Source of the DNA: Proteus myxofaciens ATCC 19692
GTDB taxonomy: Bacteria; Pseudomonadota; Gammaproteobacteria; Enterobacterales; Enterobacteriaceae
NCBI RefSeq assembly: GCF_001654855.1
Contig: NZ_LXEN01000155.1
Location: forward strand, 1 to 64,000
Length of the DNA: 64,000 nt
Reading direction: 5' to 3'
Shown here: positions 56,286-64,000 of the stretch, piece after piece
How positions within the stretch are numbered: the stretch's first letter is position 1
Layout of the letters: the number at the start of each line of letters is the position of its first letter
Position numbers and translations under genes: made by a program
Notes under the pieces: model-generated
The model's input: the letters and a program-made list of their open reading frames with translations, nothing else
What the model was told of the DNA's origin: nothing
Databases searched by the model: none

Positions 56286-56762
56286 AGTTAAAAATAATTT
56301 AAAAATTAAAAAAAATTTTATCTAACTATTATCCATTATCTTTACTTATTGTATTTAATTTATTTATTACTTCCTTATTATTATTTTAATAATATCAATT
56401 GTAATTATTGCCTTTATAAATGTCATCTAATTAGATGAACTTTAATGTATTTTTCTTTTAAAACAGTTTTTTTGTAAAATAATAATGATTATTATGTAAA
56501 AAAATATAGATTAGTTTTTATAACAAGGTTATTCTTTATAGTGTTTCATAATTAAGAAATAAGAAAGATTATATTAAGCCTTATTAAATAATTTATCTAT
56601 TTTATAAAATAATTAACTACCTAATAAATGAAGTTGTAACTTTAAATATTAGTAAGATTAAAGCGAGATATTATAAAAGAGTAGGTGAGTCAAATTGTAT
56701 CAAGTACATAGATTTAAGTTTGGTTATAAACAGGCTGAAAATGCGAATTTAAGGAGGGATAT
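56286..56762. other. AT-rich gap upstream of slyA
   Basis: A 477-base stretch of very low G+C with no supported gene. It must contain the slyA promoter. An AT palindrome around TAATAATGATTATTA (56479-56493) is weakly Fur-like, but not convincing in such sequence. Confidence 0.4.
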
Positions 56763-57191
56763 GTGGAATCAACATTAGGAGCTGATTTAGCACGTTTAGT
56801 TAGACTGTGGCGTGCATTAATTGATCACCGTCTCAAACCATTGAAATTAACTCAAACTCATTGGGTAACATTGTATAATATTAGCCAATTACCTCCTGAG
56901 CAATCGCAAATACAGTTAGCTAAAGCGATTGGCATTGAGCAACCTTCTTTAGTAAGAACCTTGGATCAGTTAGAAGAAAAAAAATTGATATGTCGCCATA
57001 CATGTATAAATGATCGTCGAGCAAAACGTATTAAATTAACAAAAGAATCAGAACCTTTTATTAATGAAGTCTATACAGTTATTGAAAAAACACGGCAAGA
57101 AATATTAGGTGATATTCAGCAGGATGAAGTTGAAGGGTTGATTAATATCATTAGAAAATTAGAAAAAAACATAAATAGGCTACATGATTAA
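56763..57191 (+). CDS. slyA: MarR-family regulator SlyA
   Basis: Winged-helix regulator that counters H-NS silencing at many virulence and envelope genes, often together with PhoP. 142 residues. It begins with GTG behind a perfect AAGGAGG ([20 protein letters not shown]), as in other enterobacteria. The DNA-binding part reads [20 protein letters not shown] and the wing has [13 protein letters not shown]. It is convergent with slyB. Confidence 0.95.
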   Translation: MESTLGADLARLVRLWRALIDHRLKPLKLTQTHWVTLYNISQLPPEQSQIQLAKAIGIEQPSLVRTLDQLEEKKLICRHTCINDRRAKRIKLTKESEPFINEVYTVIEKTRQEILGDIQQDEVEGLINIIRKLEKNINRLHD

Positions 57192-57357
57192 TTATGTGTA
57201 ATATAATACTTTAAGTTAATTGATTTTAATATGCTCTAATAGCCTGTTATTTTTACTTTTTATATTTTTCTGTGGCTTTATCCGTATAATGTAAATATAA
57301 AATTTATAGATAAGTGAAGCGTATTTTGCATATTAATGTCATTAAGATTATTAAAAA

Positions 57358-57390
57358 ATAAAACAGGCGATAGTAAATACTCGCCTGCTT
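57358..57390 (-). terminator. Terminator after slyB
   Basis: CAGGCG (57364-57369) pairs with CGCCTG (57382-57387), with additional pairs inside and outside. On the minus strand it is followed by TTTTATTTT. It also faces the slyA end. Confidence 0.8.
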
Positions 57391-57405
57391 TATTTATTTT
57401 GGGGA

Positions 57406-57873
57406 TTATCGTGGAGATACCGTTAAGTTATTACCACTACCAATAACGGAAACACGTTGTCCTTTGCTATAAACGGTATTATCTGCTTTTTGAACAACAG
57501 CAACGGTTCTGCCACTGTCTAAACGTACCTCAAGCTGAACACCTTTTGTTGTATTTAATGCGCCTTGCGCTTGTTGTCCTGCCATACCACCTGCAATAGC
57601 ACCAGCAGCAGTTGCTAAGTTACGGCCTGTCCCACCACCAATAGTGTTACCTAATAGGCCACCAAGAACAGCACCGCCAATGGCACCAACAATATTCTCG
57701 TCGCTACCAGCTTGGATATTTACTGCACGAACAGAAACAATAGTACCATAAGTAACAGTCTGTGCTTGTTTCGCTTGGCTTGCTGTATAGGTATCACCGG
57801 ATAAAGAACCGGTATTAACACAACCTGCAAGTGCCGTCATGGTAAAAAGGCCGATTAGTAAATGCTTAAACAT
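57406..57873 (-). CDS. slyB: Outer-membrane lipoprotein SlyB
   Basis: 155-residue lipoprotein of the PhoP regulon that protects outer-membrane proteins under stress. Signal with lipobox LAGC (Cys near 18), then SLSGDTYTASQAKQAQ. A Gly-zipper membrane segment follows (VGAIGGAVLGGLLGNTIGGG, then TGRNLATAAGAIAGG), and a C-terminal beta domain ends TVSPR. The same length as E. coli SlyB. I see no clear PhoP box upstream. Confidence 0.96.
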   Translation of the reverse strand: MFKHLLIGLFTMTALAGCVNTGSLSGDTYTASQAKQAQTVTYGTIVSVRAVNIQAGSDENIVGAIGGAVLGGLLGNTIGGGTGRNLATAAGAIAGGMAGQQAQGALNTTKGVQLEVRLDSGRTVAVVQKADNTVYSKGQRVSVIGSGNNLTVSPR

Positions 57874-58089
57874 AGTTACTCCTAAAGAAAATCCAAGAAA
57901 TTGACTTAGATTGAATAATGTTCTTAGTATCAGTTATAGCGTGTTTTTTGCGTATGTCGATACAGATATTAATAATATTTTGCTTACTATATAGTAAAAC
58001 GAGAAAGCAAACACAGAAGAGATTTCTTAAAAATATAATATAACATTATATGTTAAAATTTGTATCATCTTGATTATAAGGAAAACACC

Positions 58090-59202
58090 ATGAGAGCAGG
58101 GCGGTACATCGGTATAATGTCGGGTACAAGTTTAGATGGAATTGATGTTGTTTTAGCCGCAATAAATAATAAATTTGTTGCACAACAAACAAATCACTTT
58201 CTACCTTATCCACAATCCTTACGAGAACGTATTTTAGCTATTTGCCAGGGGCAATCAACAACGTTATCTGAATTAGGTGTGTTAGATGCGCAATTAGGAG
58301 AATTATACGCTAAAGCGGTTATTGAGTTATTAGCTAAAGTGAAGTTAAGCGCCGATGATATTACTGCAATAGGTTGTCATGGACAAACTGTTTGGCATGA
58401 ACCTGATGGCGTTTTTCCTTTTACAATGCAACTAGGTGATAACCATCGTATTGCTGCGCTAACAGGGATTACAACGGTGGGTGATTTTCGTCGTAGAGAT
58501 ATTGCTTATGGTGGTCAAGGTGCACCTCTTGTTCCTGCATTTCACTTTGCGGTATTAGGTCATCCTCTTGAAAAGCGAGTTATTCTTAATATCGGTGGTA
58601 TCGCTAATATTTCGTTATTATTTCCGGGCGTAACAGTTAAAGGCTACGATACTGGGCCTGGCAATATGTTGCTTGATAGCTGGAATTGGATACATAACAA
58701 AACACCTTATGATGATAATGGATCATGGGCTGCAACAGGGAAAGTGAATACTGGGCTGTTAAATCAAATGCTTACTGATCCTTACTTTTTACGTTCAGCA
58801 CCCAAAAGTACAGGGCGTGAATATTTTAATACACAATGGTTAAATCAGCATTTATCAAAATTCCCTTCTATTTTGCCAGAAGATGTTCAAGCAACATTAG
58901 TTGAATTAACTGCTACCACTATTGCACAGCAAGTAAAGTTAAATGGTGGATGTGAGCGTTTATTGGTATGTGGTGGTGGTGCGCGTAATGGACAAATAAT
59001 GCAACGTTTAGGTTCTTTATTGCCTGGTAGTGAAGTTACTGTTACAGATAAATATGGGTTAAGTGGCGATGATATGGAAGCGCTAGCATTTGCTTGGCTT
59101 GCTGCTCGTACGATAGCTAATGAATCAGGTAATTTACCTTCAGTAACAGGTGCTTCTAGAGAAACAATTTTAGGGGCAATTTACCCTACAAATCCATGTT
59201 AG
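58090..59202 (+). CDS. anmK: Anhydro-N-acetylmuramic acid kinase
   Basis: Phosphorylates and opens 1,6-anhydro-MurNAc recovered from cell-wall turnover, giving MurNAc-6-P. 370 residues (E. coli 369). Motifs are [15 protein letters not shown] (phosphate binding), [34 protein letters not shown] and [12 protein letters not shown]. The start MRAGRYIG at 58090 follows AAGGAAAA and matches the family; the in-frame ATG at 58060 is too early. Confidence 0.95.
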   Translation: MRAGRYIGIMSGTSLDGIDVVLAAINNKFVAQQTNHFLPYPQSLRERILAICQGQSTTLSELGVLDAQLGELYAKAVIELLAKVKLSADDITAIGCHGQTVWHEPDGVFPFTMQLGDNHRIAALTGITTVGDFRRRDIAYGGQGAPLVPAFHFAVLGHPLEKRVILNIGGIANISLLFPGVTVKGYDTGPGNMLLDSWNWIHNKTPYDDNGSWAATGKVNTGLLNQMLTDPYFLRSAPKSTGREYFNTQWLNQHLSKFPSILPEDVQATLVELTATTIAQQVKLNGGCERLLVCGGGARNGQIMQRLGSLLPGSEVTVTDKYGLSGDDMEALAFAWLAARTIANESGNLPSVTGASRETILGAIYPTNPC

Positions 59203-59244
59203 GCGTGGTATGCTGAGTAGAGCCTCTTAACGTGAGAATAAAAA

Positions 59245-59898
59245 ATGACCGAACTTGATTTAACTGATATTGCTGATTTACGTCGAGAATATATGAAAGG
59301 CGGTTTAAGACGCAACGAACTCACGCAAGAACCTCTCACATTATTCGAAAAATGGCTAAAACAAGCATGTGAGGCAGGTTTAAGTGATCCGACTGCAATG
59401 AGTGTTGCAACTGTTGATGAGAATGGACAACCTTATCAACGCATTGTGCTACTTAAGCATTTTGATGAAAAAGGGTTAGTTTTCTATACCAACTTAGGAA
59501 GTCGTAAGGCATCTCACCTTGAGCATAATCCTCATGTTAGCCTGTTATTCCCTTGGTATCCTTTAGAGAGACAAGTCTGTTTTCTTGGCAAAGCAGAAAA
59601 ACTTTCACCTCTTGAAGTGGTTAAATATTTCCATAGTCGCCCTAAAGATAGTCAAATTGCGGCTTGGGCTTCCCAGCAATCTTCTCGTATCTCAGCGAGA
59701 GGTATATTAGAAAGCAAATTTTTAGAATTAAAACAGAAATTTAAAAATGGTGAAGTCCCATTGCCTAGTTTTTGGGGGGGATTTCGTGTTGCGTTCGATT
59801 CTGTTGAGTTTTGGCAAGGTAGAGAAAACCGTCTACATGATCGTTTTATTTATCAAAAATCGATAGATGGATGGGATATTGAGCGATTAGCACCTTAG
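59245..59898 (+). CDS. pdxH: Pyridoxine/pyridoxamine 5'-phosphate oxidase
   Basis: FMN enzyme that makes PLP from PNP or PMP, the last step of vitamin B6 synthesis. 217 residues (E. coli 218). It shows [16 protein letters not shown] at the start, [15 protein letters not shown] and [18 protein letters not shown] for FMN binding, and the C-terminal [14 protein letters not shown] and WDIERLAP. It lies in the anmK-pdxH-tyrS-pdxY order of E. coli. Confidence 0.97.
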   Translation: MTELDLTDIADLRREYMKGGLRRNELTQEPLTLFEKWLKQACEAGLSDPTAMSVATVDENGQPYQRIVLLKHFDEKGLVFYTNLGSRKASHLEHNPHVSLLFPWYPLERQVCFLGKAEKLSPLEVVKYFHSRPKDSQIAAWASQQSSRISARGILESKFLELKQKFKNGEVPLPSFWGGFRVAFDSVEFWQGRENRLHDRFIYQKSIDGWDIERLAP

Positions 59899-60036
59899 TT
59901 CTTTATTGAGTGTGAATAATTTAGCACAAAAGGGCTTTTTCTACTGGTACTTAATAGGGGAGCGCTTTATGCTATACCCCTTATGTTTCACATATATTTT
60001 AAAATAGACAAAAACAATAAACTGATGGAGTCATTG

Positions 60037-61311
60037 ATGTCTAGCAAGAACCTAATTACACAATTGCAGGAGCGTGGGCTAATTGCTCAGGTAACGGATG
60101 AGGCAGCTTTAGTTGAGCGTTTGGAGCAAGGTTCTATCGCACTCTATTGTGGTTTTGATCCTACCGCTGATAGTCTGCACTTGGGGCACTTGGTTCCTTT
60201 GCTGTGTTTAAAACGATTCCAACTAGCCGGGCATAAGCCTGTGGCGTTGGTGGGTGGTGCAACGGGTCTGATTGGTGATCCTAGTTTTAAAGCCACCGAG
60301 CGCAAACTGAATACCCAAGATACTGTTCACGAGTGGGTAGAAAAAATTCGTAAACAAGTATCACCTTTCTTAGATTTCGACAGTGGTGAAAACAGTGCGG
60401 AATTAGCAAATAACTATGACTGGTTTGGTCAAATGGATGTGCTAACATTCCTGCGTGATATCGGTAAACACTTCTCTGTGAACCAAATGATCAACAAAGA
60501 AGCGGTGAAACAGCGTTTAAACCGTGATGATGTTGGGATCTCATTTACTGAATTCGCCTATAATCTGTTACAAGCGTATGATTTTACATCATTAAATACT
60601 CATCATGGCGTAGAATTACAAATTGGTGGTTCTGACCAATGGGGTAATATTACATCAGGAATTGATTTAACTCGTCGTTTCAACCAAAAACAAGTTTTTG
60701 GTATGACTGTACCTTTAATTACCAAATCTGATGGGACTAAATTTGGTAAAACAGAAGGTGGTGCTGTTTGGTTAGATCCTAAGAAAACAAGCCCATATAA
60801 ATTCTATCAATTTTGGATCAACACAGCAGATGCTGATGTCTATCGTTTCTTGAAATTCTTTACCTTCATGAGCATTGAAGATATTAATGCACTGGAACAA
60901 GAAGATAAAAATAGTGGTCAAGCACCTCGTGCTCAGCGTGTATTAGCTGAATTAGTCACAGGCCTAGTTCACGGTGAGGAAGGTTTAACTGCGGCAAAAC
61001 GTATTACAGAAAGTTTATTCTCTGGCGCTATTTCTGAGTTAACTCAAGCTGATCTTGAGCAACTCGCACAAGATGGAATGCCAACGATTGAATTAGAAAA
61101 AGGGAGTGACTTACAACAAGCTCTCGTGAATGCACAATTAGTCCCATCTCGTGGTCAAGCACGTACAATGATTGGTTCTAATGCAGTCTCTATCAATGGT
61201 GAGAAACAAGACAATCCTGAATATGTTTTTGAAGAAAAAGATTTCTTGTTTGGTCATTACTCCATTTTACGTCGCGGTAAAAAACACTACTGCCTTGTTA
61301 TCTGGAAATAA
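60037..61311 (+). CDS. tyrS: Tyrosyl-tRNA synthetase
   Basis: Class I aminoacyl-tRNA synthetase charging tRNA-Tyr. 424 residues, the same as E. coli TyrS. HIGH-type motif HLGHL in [19 protein letters not shown]-type KFGKT in [12 protein letters not shown], and an S4 RNA-binding domain at the C-terminus ([20 protein letters not shown]). The start [14 protein letters not shown] at 60037 follows GGAG at 6 bases; earlier in-frame ATGs (59983, 60025) lie in the leader. Confidence 0.97.
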   Translation: MSSKNLITQLQERGLIAQVTDEAALVERLEQGSIALYCGFDPTADSLHLGHLVPLLCLKRFQLAGHKPVALVGGATGLIGDPSFKATERKLNTQDTVHEWVEKIRKQVSPFLDFDSGENSAELANNYDWFGQMDVLTFLRDIGKHFSVNQMINKEAVKQRLNRDDVGISFTEFAYNLLQAYDFTSLNTHHGVELQIGGSDQWGNITSGIDLTRRFNQKQVFGMTVPLITKSDGTKFGKTEGGAVWLDPKKTSPYKFYQFWINTADADVYRFLKFFTFMSIEDINALEQEDKNSGQAPRAQRVLAELVTGLVHGEEGLTAAKRITESLFSGAISELTQADLEQLAQDGMPTIELEKGSDLQQALVNAQLVPSRGQARTMIGSNAVSINGEKQDNPEYVFEEKDFLFGHYSILRRGKKHYCLVIWK

Positions 61312-61318
61312 TTGATAT

Positions 61319-61350
61319 AAAAGGGCAACATTATGTTTGCCCTTTTTTGA
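61319..61350 (+). terminator. Terminator after tyrS
   Basis: AAGGGCAAACA-type stem (AAGGGCAACA with TGTTTGCCCTT, one bulge), followed by TTTTT. It separates tyrS from pdxY. Confidence 0.8.
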
Positions 61351-61428
61351 TCTCCAAAAGTTGTATATACCTCGCCTATGATGATAAAGCTTGGGTGTTG
61401 TGTGTATTCACAATAATCGGTTTATGTC

Positions 61429-62298
61429 ATGAAAAATATACTTTCTATTCAATCTCACGTTGTTTTTGGTCATGCTGGTAATAGTGCTGCTGAATTTCCT
61501 ATGAATCGTATGGGCGTTAATGTATGGCCATTAAATACGGTACAATTTTCAAATCACACGCAATATCCTGAAAAGTGGACAGGATGTGTGATGTCTGCTG
61601 AACATATTACTGAGATTGTTGACGGTATTGCCGCAATCGGTAAACTCGGCCAATGTGATGCAGTCTTAAGTGGATATTTAGGTTCAGCTGAACAAGGATT
61701 ACGTATTGTTGATATCGTTAAAAAGGTTAAACAAGCTAATCCTAATGCATGGTATTTTTGCGATCCAGTAATGGGACACCCTGAAAAAGGCTGTATTGTT
61801 CCTCCTGAAGTCTCTGGCGTATTATGTGAAGAAGCGTTACCTATCAGTGATATTATTGCACCAAATTTACTAGAGCTTGAAACATTAGCGGGTGGTAAAG
61901 CGTTACATAATGTTGATGAGTGTGTAAAAGCTGCACGAAAACTATGCTCGCAAGGGCCTAAAATTGTATTAGTAAAACACTTATCTCGTGCAGGTTATCG
62001 TCAGGATCGCTTTGAAATGTTGCTGGTTACCGCAGAACATAGCTGGCATATTAGTCGCCCATTAGTTGATTTTGGAGAGCGTCAGCCTGTCGGTGTAGGT
62101 GATTTAACCAGTGGTTTAATGCTAGTGGACTTATTAAAAGGTATTGAATTACCACAAGCGTTAGAGCATGTTGCAGCTGCCGTTTATGAAGTAATGCTAA
62201 AAACGAAAGAGATGAATGAATATGAATTGCAATTAGTTGCAGCTCAAGATCAAATGGTGCATCCAACCCATAAATTCTGTGCAACTCAGCTAGACTAA
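61429..62298 (+). CDS. pdxY: Pyridoxal kinase PdxY
   Basis: Salvage kinase that phosphorylates pyridoxal to PLP. 289 residues (E. coli 287), ribokinase fold. [20 protein letters not shown] opens the protein, [14 protein letters not shown] is the substrate loop, and [14 protein letters not shown] holds the catalytic Asp and anion hole. It complements pdxH two genes upstream in B6 supply. Confidence 0.96.
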   Translation: MKNILSIQSHVVFGHAGNSAAEFPMNRMGVNVWPLNTVQFSNHTQYPEKWTGCVMSAEHITEIVDGIAAIGKLGQCDAVLSGYLGSAEQGLRIVDIVKKVKQANPNAWYFCDPVMGHPEKGCIVPPEVSGVLCEEALPISDIIAPNLLELETLAGGKALHNVDECVKAARKLCSQGPKIVLVKHLSRAGYRQDRFEMLLVTAEHSWHISRPLVDFGERQPVGVGDLTSGLMLVDLLKGIELPQALEHVAAAVYEVMLKTKEMNEYELQLVAAQDQMVHPTHKFCATQLD

Positions 62299-62318
62299 TC
62301 GGTTAATTCTTTATAAAT

Positions 62319-62350
62319 AAAAACAGGCACTTTATATGCCTGTTTTTTTA
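62319..62350. terminator. Terminator between pdxY and gst
   Basis: AAACAGGCA (62321-62329) pairs with TGCCTGTTT (62337-62345), followed by TTTT on the plus strand. It can serve both convergent genes. Confidence 0.85.
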
Positions 62351-62403
62351 TACCTGCTTTTTAATATATAGCACATTACGATAGTGTGATGACAATAAGA
62401 TAA

Positions 62404-63033
<630 letters not shown>

Positions 63034-63219
63034 TTAAGATGGTAGTAATAATGAAGACATAAATGGTCTTCATTAGTATTAGATAATAAGATGTTATAAA
63101 AAATTAGCAAATGAAATAGAGTAAATAACAGAAGCTTTTGTAAATCTGTGAAGAGTATGGGAAATAGACAAAATTGCTTACTTAATATCTGGAATAATTA
63201 AGTAAGCATATAGAATTTT

Positions 63220-63921
63220 TTATTTTTTAATTGTTGGTAGGAAAGAAATATCCATATAATATTTTTTAGGGTTATTTTTATCTATATATACAGTGACATT
63301 CTCATCAGTAAGATATGGTGTGGGATCAAAAAAGATATTTTTACTTTTATATCGAGTGATGCTATTGGTTGCTTTATCAAGTTTATCAGCAATAATTTGA
63401 AAAGGATTGCTTCCATTCACGCTTATTGAGTCATTAATAATGACTTCGCTAATTTTAACTGTAATAGGCGAACCTTCACGTATTAAACGTGTACCCTTAT
63501 TTTTTGATATTTTCATTATGATAAGAGGAATAATACCAGCAAGTAGGAAAAGAACACCAAATCCTGATATAAATATACCACTACCATATAAGCCGAAAGC
63601 ACTATTGATAACGGCGGATTTTGGGTTATCTTTTGGGTAAATAATATCGATAGAATTCCCGATATCATTGCTAAAACTACTACTACCGTAAGACGATCTA
63701 AACATTACTGCTGAATTATCTTCTAATGTATTAAAAACGATAATCGGATAAAAAGCTCGCCCACCATCTGAATCGCCTACGTCGAGATCAATAATTGTTC
63801 CAGTGGTTTTAATACCATTATTTGTAAATTCGAGGGATGATTTCCATAAAAAGATTGAACCTATTAGCAATGCAATACCAACTACAATAAATATAGGAAG
63901 TACTAATTTCAATTGTTTCAT
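63220..63921 (-). CDS. DUF3592-like membrane protein
   Basis: 233 residues with two transmembrane helices (about 8-26 and 113-137) and a periplasmic or extracytoplasmic beta-rich part between them (TTGTIIDLDVGDSDGGRAFY, PIIVFNT, the SYGSSSFSNDIG loop). The latter recalls DUF3592 proteins (GTVV...Y.P.V.F). A second soluble domain follows the second helix. Function unknown. It stands alone, with a weak ribosome-binding site and AT-rich flanks; bases 63922-64000 hold only its upstream region. Confidence 0.7.
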   Translation of the reverse strand: MKQLKLVLPIFIVVGIALLIGSIFLWKSSLEFTNNGIKTTGTIIDLDVGDSDGGRAFYPIIVFNTLEDNSAVMFRSSYGSSSFSNDIGNSIDIIYPKDNPKSAVINSAFGLYGSGIFISGFGVLFLLAGIIPLIIMKISKNKGTRLIREGSPITVKISEVIINDSISVNGSNPFQIIADKLDKATNSITRYKSKNIFFDPTPYLTDENVTVYIDKNNPKKYYMDISFLPTIKK

Positions 63922-64000
63922 TTATATATCCATTTTAAATAAAAATAATTAATTTTACTAATGGAAGTCTATATAAATAAATTAAAAATTGACAGAATAA

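Noticed and set aside
56476-56494. Fur-like palindrome before slyA
   Set aside because: About 13 of 19 matches in extremely AT-rich DNA, expected by chance.

Overview
The window is chromosomal DNA of a Proteus species (order Enterobacterales, family Morganellaceae). Evidence read from the sequence: low G+C throughout, E. coli-like gene neighbourhoods across most of the window, and a glutathione transferase at 62404-63015 that, from memory, differs at only a scatter of positions from Proteus mirabilis GST B1-1. Those differences suggest a close relative rather than P. mirabilis itself, but I could not run a comparison.

Layout. 1-8423: a Fur-box-headed haem uptake operon on the minus strand (hemP, two TonB-dependent receptors, hmuS, hmuTUV). 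8741-18611: aroH, ppsR, divergent ppsA, an sRNA that I identify as RprA with an upstream RcsB box, then ydiK, ydiJ and ydiI. 18777-25446: a Fur-box lipoprotein of unknown function and the complete sufABCDSE Fe-S operon. 25563-34302: the conserved ldtE-lpp-pykF neighbourhood, interrupted by an orphan 239-residue protein and by an inserted choloylglycine-hydrolase-like gene plus the gadB/gadC acid-resistance pair. 34773-43398: two tandem tRNA-Val(GAC) genes with a strong promoter, mdtK, ribE, cfa, punC/punR, purR, the 27-residue ynhF gene and sodB. 43399-54287: the accessory part, inserted between sodB and grxD. It holds a divergent histidine-decarboxylase-like enzyme, a LysR/MFS/hydrolase module, a clearly higher-G+C rlmF gene with a Yersinia/Serratia-type intergenic repeat in front of it, gene debris, and a pair of homologous ClpP/crotonase-fold lipoproteins (COG3904-like) with a small lipoprotein and a duplicated promoter segment between them. 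54288-63015: conserved backbone again (grxD, rnt, gloA, ydhL, slyA, slyB, anmK, pdxH, tyrS, pdxY, gst), and a DUF3592-like membrane protein at the right edge.

How the genes work together. Iron is a strong theme. Haem import, Suf Fe-S assembly, Fe-superoxide dismutase and at least three good Fur boxes (8452, 18726, 43679) lie within 44 kb. A second theme is carbon flow at the PEP node (ppsR, ppsA, pykF, aroH). A third is acid and envelope stress (gadBC, cfa, rprA, ldtE, lpp, slyB). The candidates for something undescribed are the paired protease-fold lipoproteins at 51580-53550, the Fur-box lipoprotein at 18777, the orphan protein at 26643, and the decarboxylase at 44204 with its long leader and Fur box.
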